Assembly: GCF_039614765.1 (NCBI RefSeq) | Contig: NZ_CP154879.1 | Span: 1,984,001-2,048,000 of the forward strand | DNA from: Castellaniella sp. MT123 | GTDB taxonomy: Bacteria; Pseudomonadota; Gammaproteobacteria; Burkholderiales; Burkholderiaceae_B | Direction: 5' to 3' | DNA length: 64,000 bases | Shown here: positions 17,057-26,640 of the stretch, one piece after another | Layout of the letters: each line of letters starts with the position of its first letter | Numbering within the stretch: position 1 is the first letter of the stretch | Program-made: the position numbers and the translations under genes | Notes under the pieces: model-generated | The model's input: the letters and a program-made list of their open reading frames with translations, nothing else | Databases searched by the model: none | What the model was told of the DNA's origin: nothing

Positions 17057-18184
17057 TCAGATGACCCGTTGCCCTTGGAAGACACGTTCCCACAAGGCCA
17101 TGACGCGCGCCACGCCGAAGCGGTCGCGCACATCGATGGCACGGGCAGCATAGCGCGCCCGCAGGTCCGGCTGGGACATCAGCACGGAAAGCTGTTGCGC
17201 GAGCGCATCGGGATCCTGCACCTGACGCACGAGGATGCCATCGATGCCGTCGCGGATGATCTCGCGCGGCCCGGTGTCGCAATCGAACGCGACGCAGGGC
17301 AGGCCGCTGGCCATGGCCTCGAGCAAGGTGTTGGACAGCCCTTCGGCCTGGGAACTGAGCACGTACAGGTCCGAGGCGCCATACCAGGCCGCCATATTGC
17401 CGACCCGGCCTGGCAGGCTGACGCGATCCCCCAGGCCCAGTTCATCCCGCAGGGATTCCAGGTTCCGGCGCTCGGTGCCCTCGCCCAGGATCGTCAGATC
17501 CCAATCCGGGAAAGGACCAGCCAGCTGGGAAAAGGCCTGCAACAGACAATCGAAGCCCTTGACCGGGTGCAGGCGCCCCACCGCCAGCAGACGACGGCGT
17601 CCCGGCACGCGCGGCGGCTCCAGCCGGGGCTCTTCGTCGGCCAGCGGCCAGTGCACGGCATTGGGGATGACCTGGGCGCGGACGCCTGGCACATGCTCGT
17701 CCAGCCATCGTGCCGTATCGCGCGTCAGGGCGATCACGGCATCGGCGCGCGGATAGGTCCGGCGGCGCAAGCGATCCCAGAGGGCGGGCAGCGGCAGCGA
17801 CGGCGGATGCGCATGCTCGGTCGCAATCACACGGCAACCCCTGCCGCGCGCCGTCAGCACCGCCAGCACGGAACCCCGCGTCATCATGCCCAGCACCACC
17901 GCCGGCCGCTGCCGCCGCACGAGACGGCGCAGCGCCAGGAAACGGCGCAGATTCCCCCAGACGGCGCCCAACGGCCCCCCACTATCGGAGGCCAGGCCCA
18001 GGGCGTGACGCTGCACGCCTTCGGCCAGGGCATACGCATCGTGTTCCAATCCGGTCTGGGTCACCACCGACACCCGGTAGCCGCGCGACAGCCAGTAGGC
18101 CGCCATGTCCACCGCCACCCGCTCGGCCCCGCCACCCCGCAGGGAATGAATCACGATCATCAGATCGGTGCGCGGTCCGCTCAT
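17057..18184 (-). CDS. GT4-family glycosyltransferase
   Basis: A 375-residue GT-B glycosyltransferase. It begins MSGPRTDLMIVIHSLRGGG with the N-terminal glycine-rich loop. The C-terminal half carries RRLLAVGRLHPVKGFDCLL, NAVHWPL after the hinge, and the donor-site motif EGLSNTLLEAMASGLPCV. It resembles GT4 enzymes such as PglH/PglJ and Bordetella or Burkholderia O-antigen transferases, but the donor is not determined. The start ATG overlaps the stop of the flippase gene (ATGA) and the stop abuts the next glycosyltransferase, so the locus is one tightly packed operon. A long upstream frame extending into the flippase gene is read-through. Confidence 0.9.
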   Translation of the reverse strand: MSGPRTDLMIVIHSLRGGGAERVAVDMAAYWLSRGYRVSVVTQTGLEHDAYALAEGVQRHALGLASDSGGPLGAVWGNLRRFLALRRLVRRQRPAVVLGMMTRGSVLAVLTARGRGCRVIATEHAHPPSLPLPALWDRLRRRTYPRADAVIALTRDTARWLDEHVPGVRAQVIPNAVHWPLADEEPRLEPPRVPGRRRLLAVGRLHPVKGFDCLLQAFSQLAGPFPDWDLTILGEGTERRNLESLRDELGLGDRVSLPGRVGNMAAWYGASDLYVLSSQAEGLSNTLLEAMASGLPCVAFDCDTGPREIIRDGIDGILVRQVQDPDALAQQLSVLMSQPDLRARYAARAIDVRDRFGVARVMALWERVFQGQRVI

Positions 18185-19548
18185 GGGTCCTGCCTTTTCT
18201 TCGCGGTTGCCCGGCTGGGGCGCACCCGCAGCGCCAGCACCAGATAGCCGGCATAGGACATGGCATACATGAGACTGGTCGCCAACATAATGCCAGCCAC
18301 CCCCATACGCGGCGCAAGCACGGCGTTCATCACGGCCTTCACTCCGAAATTCAGAACGGCGATCGTCGCCATCCAACCATAGCGGTTCTGACTGGCGAGC
18401 AATTGCACCAGGATCAGCACCCCGAAAAAAAACGGCAGCTGCAAGAGCCCCCAGCGCAAGGCATGCGCCACGACCACCGTATTCTGTGCGGTGAAGGCAC
18501 CGCGCTCGAAGAGCAGCGACACGATCCAGGGGGCCAGCCACCAGCCGACCAGGACCGCCACGGCGCCTATCACCAGCATGGCGACGGACCACTTCAGCGC
18601 CATGGCGCGCGCATGGGCGGCGTCGCCCCTGCCCTGGATGTCCGCCAGCACCGGCAGCGCGGCCCGCCCGACGGAAGCGGCACCCAGACCGATCATCAGG
18701 GACAGCAGCCGCGCGGCATAGCCGAGCGTCGCATTGGCATTCTGGCCCAGCTGCGCGGCGGTGTACTGATCGATCGGCCCGACGAAGCTCATGGCGAGCT
18801 GACCCACCAGCATGATGCCGGCCGCCGCTGCGAGGCTGGACCACTGCGGGGCCTGGCGGCTCAGGCGCGGCCAGGCCGGCACACCGTCGGCGCGTCGCGC
18901 CAGCCGCGCCTGTAGGAACGACTGCAGGGCATACCCGAGCAGCGTCCCCCACAGCAGCGGCATCACACCGGCCCCAGCAGGCGCCGCGAGCACCCAGACC
19001 AGGATCATCAGCGCCGGGACGCTGTCGAGCAGCGTATTGATGTGGCGCTCGTGGGCGCGCAGCCGGGCGGCGCTCAGGCCGGTCCAGACCGTGAAGAGCG
19101 CCGCCGGGGCGAAACCCAGGATGAGCAGGCTGCTCATGTCCCGCACGGCGGGCGTCAGCCCCTGTCCGGCGACATCCAGCACCAGCGGCCAGGCCAGCAC
19201 CAGCGCCAGGGCGATGACAGCACCCAGCCCCAGGGTCCAGGCCTGCAGTTCACTCAGAAAGCGGCCATGCCGGGCGGATTCGCCCTGGCGGCTGCGCACC
19301 AGAGCGGGAATGAGCACCACGGAGCAGGCGCCCACCAGCGTGACGGGCAGCCAGTTCGCCAGGGTCAGCGTGAACTGGTAGGCATCCACCACCTCGCTGA
19401 TCCCGTAGCGGTAGGCCACCGCCATTTCCTTGAACGCGCCCACGGCCTTGCCCATCAACAGGAAGAAGGCGACGCGCGCCGCCCCCAAGGCAATGCGCCG
19501 GTGATCGGCGTGCAGGTTCGTCAGCCGATGTCTCAGGGAACGCATCAC
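18181..19548 (-). CDS. MurJ/MviN-type lipid-linked oligosaccharide flippase
   Basis: A 455-residue polytopic membrane protein with about 12 hydrophobic helices in the MOP exporter superfamily, closer to MurJ/MviN than to typical Wzx. Indicators are the N-terminal GKAVGAFKEMAVAYRYG, NWLPVTLVGACSVVLIPAL and LLFERGAFTAQNT, a segment common in MurJ. It is shorter than housekeeping MurJ (about 510 residues), consistent with a locus-specific paralogue. In this context it should flip an undecaprenyl-diphosphate-linked oligosaccharide made by the neighbouring transferases. It is overlapped at its end by the next glycosyltransferase gene. MurJ-like flippases encoded in polysaccharide loci are known; the substrate here is inferred. 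Confidence 0.85.
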   Translation of the reverse strand: MMRSLRHRLTNLHADHRRIALGAARVAFFLLMGKAVGAFKEMAVAYRYGISEVVDAYQFTLTLANWLPVTLVGACSVVLIPALVRSRQGESARHGRFLSELQAWTLGLGAVIALALVLAWPLVLDVAGQGLTPAVRDMSSLLILGFAPAALFTVWTGLSAARLRAHERHINTLLDSVPALMILVWVLAAPAGAGVMPLLWGTLLGYALQSFLQARLARRADGVPAWPRLSRQAPQWSSLAAAAGIMLVGQLAMSFVGPIDQYTAAQLGQNANATLGYAARLLSLMIGLGAASVGRAALPVLADIQGRGDAAHARAMALKWSVAMLVIGAVAVLVGWWLAPWIVSLLFERGAFTAQNTVVVAHALRWGLLQLPFFFGVLILVQLLASQNRYGWMATIAVLNFGVKAVMNAVLAPRMGVAGIMLATSLMYAMSYAGYLVLALRVRPSRATAKKRQDP

Positions 19549-19628
19549 GTCGGCTCAGGCGGGAAATCGGCCCGCCGCGGCGGGCCCCCGCCCTGATGAG
19601 TCGCCGCATCGGGCACGCCGCCGCATGA

Positions 19629-20654
19629 TCATCGCAGGAACTGGATGTACCAGGGCATGGCCCGTTCCAGACCGCCGAGGATGTCGAAGCGCGGCTCGTA
19701 GCCCAGCAGGTCACGGGCCTTGGAGATGTCGGCCTGCGAATGGCGCACGTCGCCCGCGCGGAAATCGCCATGGCGCGGCTCGCGCCCGTAGGCCACCCCA
19801 TTGCGCCCCAGGATGTCGCGCAGGTAGGTGAAGAGTTCGTTCAGGCTGGTACGCGCATTGAACGCCACGTTGTAGACCTGATTGACGCCCCCCGGCCCGG
19901 CCAGCGAGGCCAGCAGATTGGCCTGCACGACGTTGTCGATGTAGCAGAAGTCGCGGCTGGTCTCGCCGTCGCCGTTGATGATGACCTCCTGGTCACGGAT
20001 CATGGAGGAGACCCACTTCGGGATCACGGCGGCATAGGCGCCGTCCGGATCCTGGCGCTTGCCGAAAACATTGAAGTAGCGCAGGCCAACCGTCTGGAAG
20101 CCGTAGGCGCGGGCAAAGACGTCCGCGTACAGTTCGTTGACAAGTTTGGTCACGGCATAGGGCGACAGCGGCTTGCCGATGCGGTCCTCGACCTTGGGCA
20201 GACCGGGGTGGTCGCCGTAGGTCGAACTGGATGCCGCGTACACGAAGGATTGCACCTGGGCGTCCCGTGCCGCCACCAGCATGTTGAGCTGGCCACCGAC
20301 GTTGACGGCATTGCTGGTGATCGGATCCTTCAGGGAACGCGGCACCGAGCCCAGCGCGGCCTGATGCAGCACGTGCCGGACGCCTTCGACCGCACCCCCG
20401 CAAGTGTCCGGATCGCGGATATCGCCTTCGATGAAGCGAAAGCGCGACCACTGCGCCGGCGTGACCTGCGCACGCACCTCATCCAGATTGTGCTGGTAGC
20501 CGGTGGCAAAATTGTCCAGGCCCACGACGACCTGGTCCAGGCCGAGCAGGGTTTCCAGCAGGTTAGACCCGATGAATCCGGCGCAACCGGTGACCAGCCA
20601 GGTGCGGGGGCTGGCCTGCAATTCCGCGCGAGCGGCATCATAACGTGTACTCAT
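19629..20654 (-). CDS. wbpP: UDP-N-acetylglucosamine 4-epimerase (WbpP/TviC-like)
   Basis: A 341-residue short-chain-dehydrogenase-type nucleotide-sugar epimerase. The NAD-binding motif is [14 protein letters not shown]. The catalytic serine/threonine is in [15 protein letters not shown] and the Tyr-x3-Lys pair in [35 protein letters not shown] and [17 protein letters not shown] are typical of the WbpP/TviC group, which prefers N-acetylated UDP-sugars. Together with WbpO it gives UDP-N-acetylgalactosaminuronic acid, the precursor found in Pseudomonas O6 antigen and Vi antigen. It follows wbpO by 9 bases on the same strand. Confidence 0.92.
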   Translation of the reverse strand: MSTRYDAARAELQASPRTWLVTGCAGFIGSNLLETLLGLDQVVVGLDNFATGYQHNLDEVRAQVTPAQWSRFRFIEGDIRDPDTCGGAVEGVRHVLHQAALGSVPRSLKDPITSNAVNVGGQLNMLVAARDAQVQSFVYAASSSTYGDHPGLPKVEDRIGKPLSPYAVTKLVNELYADVFARAYGFQTVGLRYFNVFGKRQDPDGAYAAVIPKWVSSMIRDQEVIINGDGETSRDFCYIDNVVQANLLASLAGPGGVNQVYNVAFNARTSLNELFTYLRDILGRNGVAYGREPRHGDFRAGDVRHSQADISKARDLLGYEPRFDILGGLERAMPWYIQFLR

Positions 20655-20663
20655 GGCCAGGCC

Positions 20664-21938
<1,275 letters not shown>

Positions 21939-21980
21939 TAAATTCTCCCCGGCATCGTTGCCGTATTGATCGAAGGAACT

Positions 21981-23222
21981 TTAATCATGCCGGCTGCGCC
22001 GTCCCAGGGAAGGCAGCAACAGCCAGCGGGGGCGTCGCCAGGTGACCAGGCGGATGTAGAGCCAGATGTAGACCCCGGCAAAAACACCCATGCTCAGGCA
22101 CAGGATCCAGGCGTTGTCCCACCAGAGGGTGGCCGGCACCAACCCGATCAGGGCCAGCACCCACAGATAAGGTGAAGTCATGGCGTTGCACAGGGCGGGC
22201 ACCGCATGGCGGCGATCGCGGCTGAACGTGACCCGCACCAGGCGGCGAAACACCAGTTGATGCAGGTGCAAGGCGTCGGGCTGATCGACCGGCACCCCGC
22301 GCTTGAATTTGCGTCGCCAGATGGAAAACAGGGTTTCGAACACCGGATAGAACAGTACGGCCAACGCATAGAAGGGCGAGACGCCCGGGTTACGCACGAC
22401 CAGTTGCACCGCCAGTTCGGCCAGCATGAATCCCAGGAAATACGCGCCGCCGTCGCCCAGGAACACCCGGCCGAACGGAAAGTTCCAGACCAGGAAGCCC
22501 AGCGTCGCCGCCGCCAGCGCCGTGGAGATGAGAAAGATCGGTACATCCTGGACCTGCAGCGCGACCAGCGCCAGGGACACCGCCATCAGGGTGGCGATCA
22601 TCCCGGCCAGGCCGTTCATGCCGTCGACAATGTTCAGCGCATGCGTGCAGCCCCCGACCGCCACCATCGTGAAGATCAGCGAAATGATCGGCCAGCTGGA
22701 CAACAGCGCATCCGCCCAGGACAAGCCGACCCGCGAGACGCCGCCCAGCACCCACCAGGCGATTCCGGCCGACACGAAAGCAGCCAGCAGACGTTTGCCG
22801 GAACCGATTTCCTTGGTGATGTCTTCCAGCAGCCCGGCGACGAACACCGGCAATGCGGCCACGAACAGCGCGGGCCACAACCAGGTCAGCGTCATGTTGC
22901 GCGGCCCCAGCACCAGCAGGCCGGCCAGACTGCCCGCCACGACCGCAAGCCCGCCCACGCGCGGTGCGGCCCGTGTGTGCATGGCCTGAGGCTTGTGCAG
23001 ATCGGTGTCGCCGGTGAAGCGGCCGTGCCAGCGTTCGGAAACGACGATCAGGCCTCCCACCACGAAGGCCACAATCCCGATGATTGGCCAGCTCAGTGAA
23101 GCGGACAGACTGGAGGCGTTCAAAGCGGCCCCGGAAAGACAAAACGAGATTATCGGCCAATTTTGTAACTTATGCTGCGACACCGGGGATACAGATGCAA
23201 CAAAAGCGACGCCGATATCCAC
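21981..23222 (-). CDS. WecA/MraY-family undecaprenyl-phosphate HexNAc-1-phosphate transferase
   Basis: A polytopic membrane enzyme of the glycosyltransferase 4 (PNPT) superfamily that starts lipid-linked glycan synthesis by moving a HexNAc-1-phosphate from UDP to undecaprenyl phosphate. About 11 hydrophobic helices are visible. Family motifs are HTRAAPRVGGLAV, VAGLLEDITKEIGSGKRL (the DDxxxx region, here with ED), LNIVDGMNGLAGM and RVFLGDGGAYFLGFM. A histidine-rich cytoplasmic loop ends LHLHQLVFRR. The start is uncertain: the frame opens at a GTG (23222), but homology suggests the protein really begins near LNASSLSASLSWPIIG. It is the first gene of the glycan locus in the direction of transcription. 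Confidence 0.88.
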   Translation of the reverse strand: MDIGVAFVASVSPVSQHKLQNWPIISFCLSGAALNASSLSASLSWPIIGIVAFVVGGLIVVSERWHGRFTGDTDLHKPQAMHTRAAPRVGGLAVVAGSLAGLLVLGPRNMTLTWLWPALFVAALPVFVAGLLEDITKEIGSGKRLLAAFVSAGIAWWVLGGVSRVGLSWADALLSSWPIISLIFTMVAVGGCTHALNIVDGMNGLAGMIATLMAVSLALVALQVQDVPIFLISTALAAATLGFLVWNFPFGRVFLGDGGAYFLGFMLAELAVQLVVRNPGVSPFYALAVLFYPVFETLFSIWRRKFKRGVPVDQPDALHLHQLVFRRLVRVTFSRDRRHAVPALCNAMTSPYLWVLALIGLVPATLWWDNAWILCLSMGVFAGVYIWLYIRLVTWRRPRWLLLPSLGRRSRHD

Positions 23223-23295
23223 GCCATGGCGACAGCCGATCAGACGCTCGCGGACGGTCCCGGGAAGGGCCCATCCGCGGCGTCGCGCGCGACGG

Positions 23296-24753
23296 TCAGC
23301 CGATCGCCATGCACAGATACTTCACGACCAGATAGTCGTCCAGCCCGTAATGCGAGCCCTCGCGGCCCAGGCCCGATTGCTTGACCCCGCCGAATGGCAC
23401 CGCCTCGTTGGAGATCAATCCGGTGTTGATGCCCACCATGCCGTATTCCAGCGCCTCGGCGACCCGCCAGACCCGGCTGATGTCGCGGCTGTAGAAATAG
23501 GCGGCCAACCCGTATTCCGTGGCGTTCGCCATCGAGACGACCTCGTCGTCCGTGCGGAAGCGGAACAGGGGCGCCAGAGGGCCGAAGGTTTCCTCGCGGG
23601 CGATTTTCATGTCCGACGTCGCATCGGCCAGTACGGTGGGCTCGAAGAAGGTGTGGCCCAGCGCATGGGGCCGCCCACCGGTCAGGAGCCGTCCGCCCTT
23701 GGCCACGGCATCGGCAATGTGATCCTGGACCTTGTCGACCGCCGCGGCGTCGATCAGGGGCCCCTGTGTGACGCCGTCTTCCAGGCCGTTGCCCACACGC
23801 AGTTTCCCGACCGCATCGACCAGTTTCCGGCTGAAGGCGTCGTAGACCGAATCTTGCACGTAGAACCGGTTCGTGCAGACGCAAGTCTGCCCGGCATTGC
23901 GGTACTTGCTGGCGATGGCGCCGTCGACCGCGGCATCCAGGTCGGCGTCCTCGAACACGATAAAGGGCGCGTTGCCCCCCAGTTCCAGCGAGAGCTTTTT
24001 GATCGACGGGGCGCACTGGCGCATCAGCAGCCGCCCGACTTCGGTCGAGCCGGTGAACGATACCTTGCGCACGAGATCATTTCCCGTCATCTCGCCGCCG
24101 ATCGCCGGCGCGTCGCCCGTCAGCACGGAAAACACCCCGGCAGGCACGCCCGCTTCCTCGGCCAGAACGGCCAGCGCCAGGGCCGAGAACGGCGTCTGCT
24201 CGGCCGGCTTGACGACCAGGGGGCAGCCCGCGGCCAGTGCGGCGCCCGCCTTGCGGGTGATCATGGACGAAGGAAAATTCCAGGGCGTGATCGCCGCGCA
24301 GACGCCGATCGGTTCCTTCGTCACCACGATGCGCCTATCCGCCGCGAAGGTGGGGATCACGTCGCCATACGCCCGTTTTCCTTCTTCGGCGAACCATTCC
24401 AGGAAGGCGGCGCCATAGGCGATCTCGCCCCGGGATTCCGCCAGGGGCTTGCCCTGTTCGGCGGTCATGATGACCGCCAGATCCTGCGCATGGGCCGTCA
24501 TCAGGTCGAACCAGCGCCGCAGGATGACGGCACGCTGCTTGGCCGTCATGGCGCGCCACGCCCCCCAGGCCGCCTGGGCGCCTTCGATCGCGCGGCGGGT
24601 CTCGGCCGCCCCCATGCAGGGAACGCTGCCGATGATTTCGCCCGTGGCGGGGTTGCCGACCTGGATGACCTCGCCCGAGTCCGCGGCGCACCACTGGCCG
24701 TTGACGTAGGCCTGCTGCCGCAGCAGATCCGGTTTCTTCAATGCCAACATCAT
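23296..24753 (-). CDS. gabD: Succinate-semialdehyde dehydrogenase-type aldehyde dehydrogenase (GabD)
   Basis: A 485-residue aldehyde dehydrogenase close to GabD, which oxidises succinic (or glutaric) semialdehyde with NAD(P)+. Motifs: ITPWNFPSSMITRKAG, FTGSTEVGRLLM, the general base in LELGGNAPFIVFEDADLD, and the catalytic cysteine in NAGQTCVCTNRFY, which has the neighbouring second cysteine typical of GabD. The C-terminus has EAVPFGGVKQSGLGREGSHYG. Two adjacent ATGs occur; the second (24750) has GGAG at better spacing. It is divergent from an IclR-family gene, and a 22-base palindrome sits 14 bases upstream of the first ATG. It could consume the succinic semialdehyde made by HpaI. Confidence 0.92.
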   Translation of the reverse strand: MMLALKKPDLLRQQAYVNGQWCAADSGEVIQVGNPATGEIIGSVPCMGAAETRRAIEGAQAAWGAWRAMTAKQRAVILRRWFDLMTAHAQDLAVIMTAEQGKPLAESRGEIAYGAAFLEWFAEEGKRAYGDVIPTFAADRRIVVTKEPIGVCAAITPWNFPSSMITRKAGAALAAGCPLVVKPAEQTPFSALALAVLAEEAGVPAGVFSVLTGDAPAIGGEMTGNDLVRKVSFTGSTEVGRLLMRQCAPSIKKLSLELGGNAPFIVFEDADLDAAVDGAIASKYRNAGQTCVCTNRFYVQDSVYDAFSRKLVDAVGKLRVGNGLEDGVTQGPLIDAAAVDKVQDHIADAVAKGGRLLTGGRPHALGHTFFEPTVLADATSDMKIAREETFGPLAPLFRFRTDDEVVSMANATEYGLAAYFYSRDISRVWRVAEALEYGMVGINTGLISNEAVPFGGVKQSGLGREGSHYGLDDYLVVKYLCMAIG

Positions 24754-24766
24754 GTCACTCCGGTTG

Positions 24767-24806
24767 ATCGTTCAATATATTGAACGATATATGATATACT
24801 GAACGA
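24767..24806. promoter_or_regulatory. Perfect 22-bp palindrome plus second half-site, probable IclR-type operator
   Basis: Between gabD and the divergent IclR-family gene lies a perfect 22-base palindrome at 24767-24788 with half-site ATCGTTCAATA. A second, degenerate copy of the right half (ATACTGAACGA) is at 24796-24806. The spacing puts the palindrome in the gabD leader and the second half-site where the minus-strand promoter should be. IclR-family regulators commonly bind TTCA-centre-TGAA palindromes, so this is the best candidate operator for the neighbouring regulator controlling gabD and itself. No strong consensus -35/-10 pair was assigned. Confidence 0.7.
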
Positions 24807-24919
24807 AGTGATCATAGCGGGATGCCGTGGCAGCGTCAATGCATCGGCGCCGCCCCCGCCGGCGTCCCGTCATTGTCAGATCGACCCCACCACCTATCGC
24901 CCTCAGCCGTTTCACCGCC

Positions 24920-25705
24920 ATGACTCTGGAAAAACCGACCGCGCCGGCCGTCGCGCGGGCCACCGCCATCCTGGACCTGATGGCACGTTCAGGCAGCCCC
25001 CTGTCCCTGGCGGAACTGGCCAAAACCCTGCGCTTGCCCAAAAGCAGCCTGCACGGCTTGTGCGCCACGCTGGAACAGCAGAACCTGATCACACGCCTGG
25101 AAGGCGGACAGATGACGCTCGGCCCCCACGTGATGATGTGGGCGAACGCGTTTCTGTCCCGGCTGGACATCACACAGGAATTTTTTGCGTCCTGGGACGA
25201 CATGCGCGTGCTTCCGGAAGAAACCATCACGCTGTCGGTCCGAGACGGACCCGAGGTGGTCTACATCGCCTGCCGCAACGGCAAACACCCCCTGGGGCTG
25301 ACCTTTCATGCCGGCATGCGGCTGCCGGCGGTCTATACCGCCACCGGGCTGGCCATCCTCAGCACCCTGCCCGACTCGGCCGTGCGCAAGCTGCACAACA
25401 CCAATGGCGCCGGCTGGCCGCCCCCCCTGACCGACCAGGGGCTGCGCGACACCGATGCTCTGATTGCCGAACTGCAGCGCGTGCGCCAGCGCGGCTATTC
25501 GACCGATTGCGAGGCGGTGCGCGACGGCATGTATTGCTATGGAGCGCCTGTCTTCGATTCCCGCCACCCCGAGGCGGTGGCGGGCGTGGCGGTCAGCATC
25601 CGCTCACTCGAAATCAATCCGGCCCGGGAAGCACAGGCCGGACAAGCCATTCGTCAACTGGCCGATCGCCTGTCCGAGCGCCTGGGCGCCTGGAAAAACA
25701 GATAA
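24920..25705 (+). CDS. IclR-family transcriptional regulator
   Basis: A 261-residue regulator with an N-terminal winged helix-turn-helix (VARATAILDLMARSGSPLSL, then LPKSSLHGLCATLEQQN) and a C-terminal IclR effector domain. The latter is recognisable by RLPAVYTATGLAILSTLPD, RQRGYSTDCEAVRDGMYC and PEAVAGVAVSIRS. The start is the ATG encoding MTLEKPTAPAVARATA; upstream codons in the same frame are arginine-rich and outside the family pattern. It is divergent from gabD with a palindromic candidate operator between them, so it probably controls gabD. Its effector is unknown; IclR proteins often bind small carboxylic or aromatic acids. Its stop overlaps the A-tract of the minus-strand terminator of the downstream small RNA. 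Confidence 0.9.
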   Translation: MTLEKPTAPAVARATAILDLMARSGSPLSLAELAKTLRLPKSSLHGLCATLEQQNLITRLEGGQMTLGPHVMMWANAFLSRLDITQEFFASWDDMRVLPEETITLSVRDGPEVVYIACRNGKHPLGLTFHAGMRLPAVYTATGLAILSTLPDSAVRKLHNTNGAGWPPPLTDQGLRDTDALIAELQRVRQRGYSTDCEAVRDGMYCYGAPVFDSRHPEAVAGVAVSIRSLEINPAREAQAGQAIRQLADRLSERLGAWKNR

Positions 25706-25736
25706 AAAAAAGCCCAAGATCCGAAGATCCTGGGCT
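25704..25736 (-). terminator. Intrinsic terminator with UUCG tetraloop
   Basis: On the minus strand an 11-base stem (arms 25726-25736 and 25711-25721, one mismatch) is capped by a C(UUCG)G tetraloop and followed by a run of eight T residues ending at 25704. This is a textbook rho-independent terminator for leftward transcription. On the plus strand there is no T-tract after the hairpin, so it is not a good terminator for the IclR gene. Confidence 0.88.
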
Positions 25737-25856
25737 AAATCCACCAAAGGAGGAGGGTGGAGGAGACAACCTGGGCATGTCTGGCTACCAGGGCCTTTGG
25801 CCCGAGCCATCGGTGATTACGGGTTTTCCCTCTGCAATCACGTCTCGACATCCGAT
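25704..25856 (-). ncRNA. Candidate trans-acting small RNA with anti-Shine-Dalgarno loop
   Basis: This roughly 150-base minus-strand transcript is predicted from three signals. A sigma70-type promoter lies upstream (-35 TTGCAC, -10 TATAAT, 18-base spacing). Two local hairpins follow: GTGATT/AATCAC enclosing GGG-AAAA-CCC at 25813-25841, and GGCT/AGCC enclosing GGGCC-AAA-GGCCC at 25783-25808. Then a CU-rich unpaired stretch (25746-25766) reads TCTCCTCC followed by ACCCTCCTCC on the transcript, complementary to Shine-Dalgarno sequences. It ends in a strong intrinsic terminator. The interval encodes no convincing protein. The architecture is that of a trans-acting sRNA regulating translation starts. 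I cannot name a known family. The start point is approximate. Confidence 0.72.
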
Positions 25857-25862
25857 AAGCAA

Positions 25863-25892
25863 ATTATATAGGAATTTTTTGTTGCGGTGCAA
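25863..25892 (-). promoter_or_regulatory. Sigma70-type promoter of the candidate small RNA
   Basis: Read on the minus strand, TTGCAC (25887-25892) and a perfect TATAAT (25863-25868) are separated by 18 bases of A-rich sequence. This is the cleanest vegetative promoter in the window. It drives leftward transcription toward the terminator at 25704-25736, with no protein-coding start in between. A TTGACA further upstream (25904-25909) is too far from the -10 to be its partner. Confidence 0.72.
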
Positions 25893-25964
25893 GATCTATT
25901 TGATGTCAATAGACAACGGCCATAGGTTTGTTGTGTTTTGCACACAAACAAGGGTAATCCCGAT

Positions 25965-26630
25965 TCAAATCCGGTAGGCCGTGGTCGTCATGACCCGCGA
26001 CATCAGGCGCATGGCGCCCCGGGCCAGGGCGGGCAGCGGCACCGCGCCGTGGTCTTCAGCGGTCGTCCGGTGACCGATCTCATCGTCGCGCATCTGCGTC
26101 ACCACCTGGCGGGAACGCCGGTCCTGCCCGGGCAGCGCCGCCAGATGGCCATCGAGATGTTCCTCGACCTGGCGTTCGGTTTCTGCCATGAATCCCAGGT
26201 TATAGGGAATCCCGGCACGGCTGGCCACCACTCCCAGGCCGAAAGACCCCAGATACCACACCGGGTTCAGCAGGCTGGGCCGGCTGTGCAGTTCGTCCAG
26301 ACGCTGGCGGCACCAGGCCAGATGATCGACCTCTTCGGCCGCCGCCCGCAACAGCACGCCACGGATACGGTCATCACGGCACGACAGAGCCTGGCCCCGG
26401 TACAGGGCCTGGGCGCAGATCTCGCCGACGTGATTGACGCGCATCAGACCGGCGGCATGCCGGGCCTCGCGAGGCGACAGGACCGGATCATCGGCCGCAA
26501 CCGGCCCTGCGGGATTGGCGCGTTCATGAGACACAGTGCCATCGAGCACCTGCAGCGCGCGCCCGGCTTCCGCCAGCAGGCGATCCAGCCATCCCGACCG
26601 GCGCCGCCACGGTGTGTTCGTCTGATCCAT
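25965..26630 (-). CDS. coq7: 2-polyprenyl-3-methyl-6-methoxy-1,4-benzoquinol hydroxylase (Coq7)
   Basis: A 221-residue membrane-associated di-iron hydroxylase for the last ring hydroxylation of ubiquinone synthesis. It shows the two repeated metal-binding units of the Coq7/CLK-1 family: [19 protein letters not shown] and [19 protein letters not shown] in the first half, and [14 protein letters not shown] and [16 protein letters not shown] in the second, giving the E...ExxH iron ligands twice. Length and order match beta-proteobacterial Coq7. It follows the oxidase-associated membrane protein gene by 10 bases, so it may be co-transcribed with the respiratory operon. That is functionally sensible for quinone supply. 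Confidence 0.94.
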   Translation of the reverse strand: MDQTNTPWRRRSGWLDRLLAEAGRALQVLDGTVSHERANPAGPVAADDPVLSPREARHAAGLMRVNHVGEICAQALYRGQALSCRDDRIRGVLLRAAAEEVDHLAWCRQRLDELHSRPSLLNPVWYLGSFGLGVVASRAGIPYNLGFMAETERQVEEHLDGHLAALPGQDRRSRQVVTQMRDDEIGHRTTAEDHGAVPLPALARGAMRLMSRVMTTTAYRI

Positions 26631-26640
26631 GATGCACCTC

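Noticed and set aside
25705-25977. Plus-strand frame after the IclR gene with GGAGG-like sequence and ATGTCTGGCTACC
   Set aside because: The purine-rich stretch is the complement of the CU-rich loop of the minus-strand small RNA. The frame has rare codons, no family resemblance and crosses the sRNA promoter.
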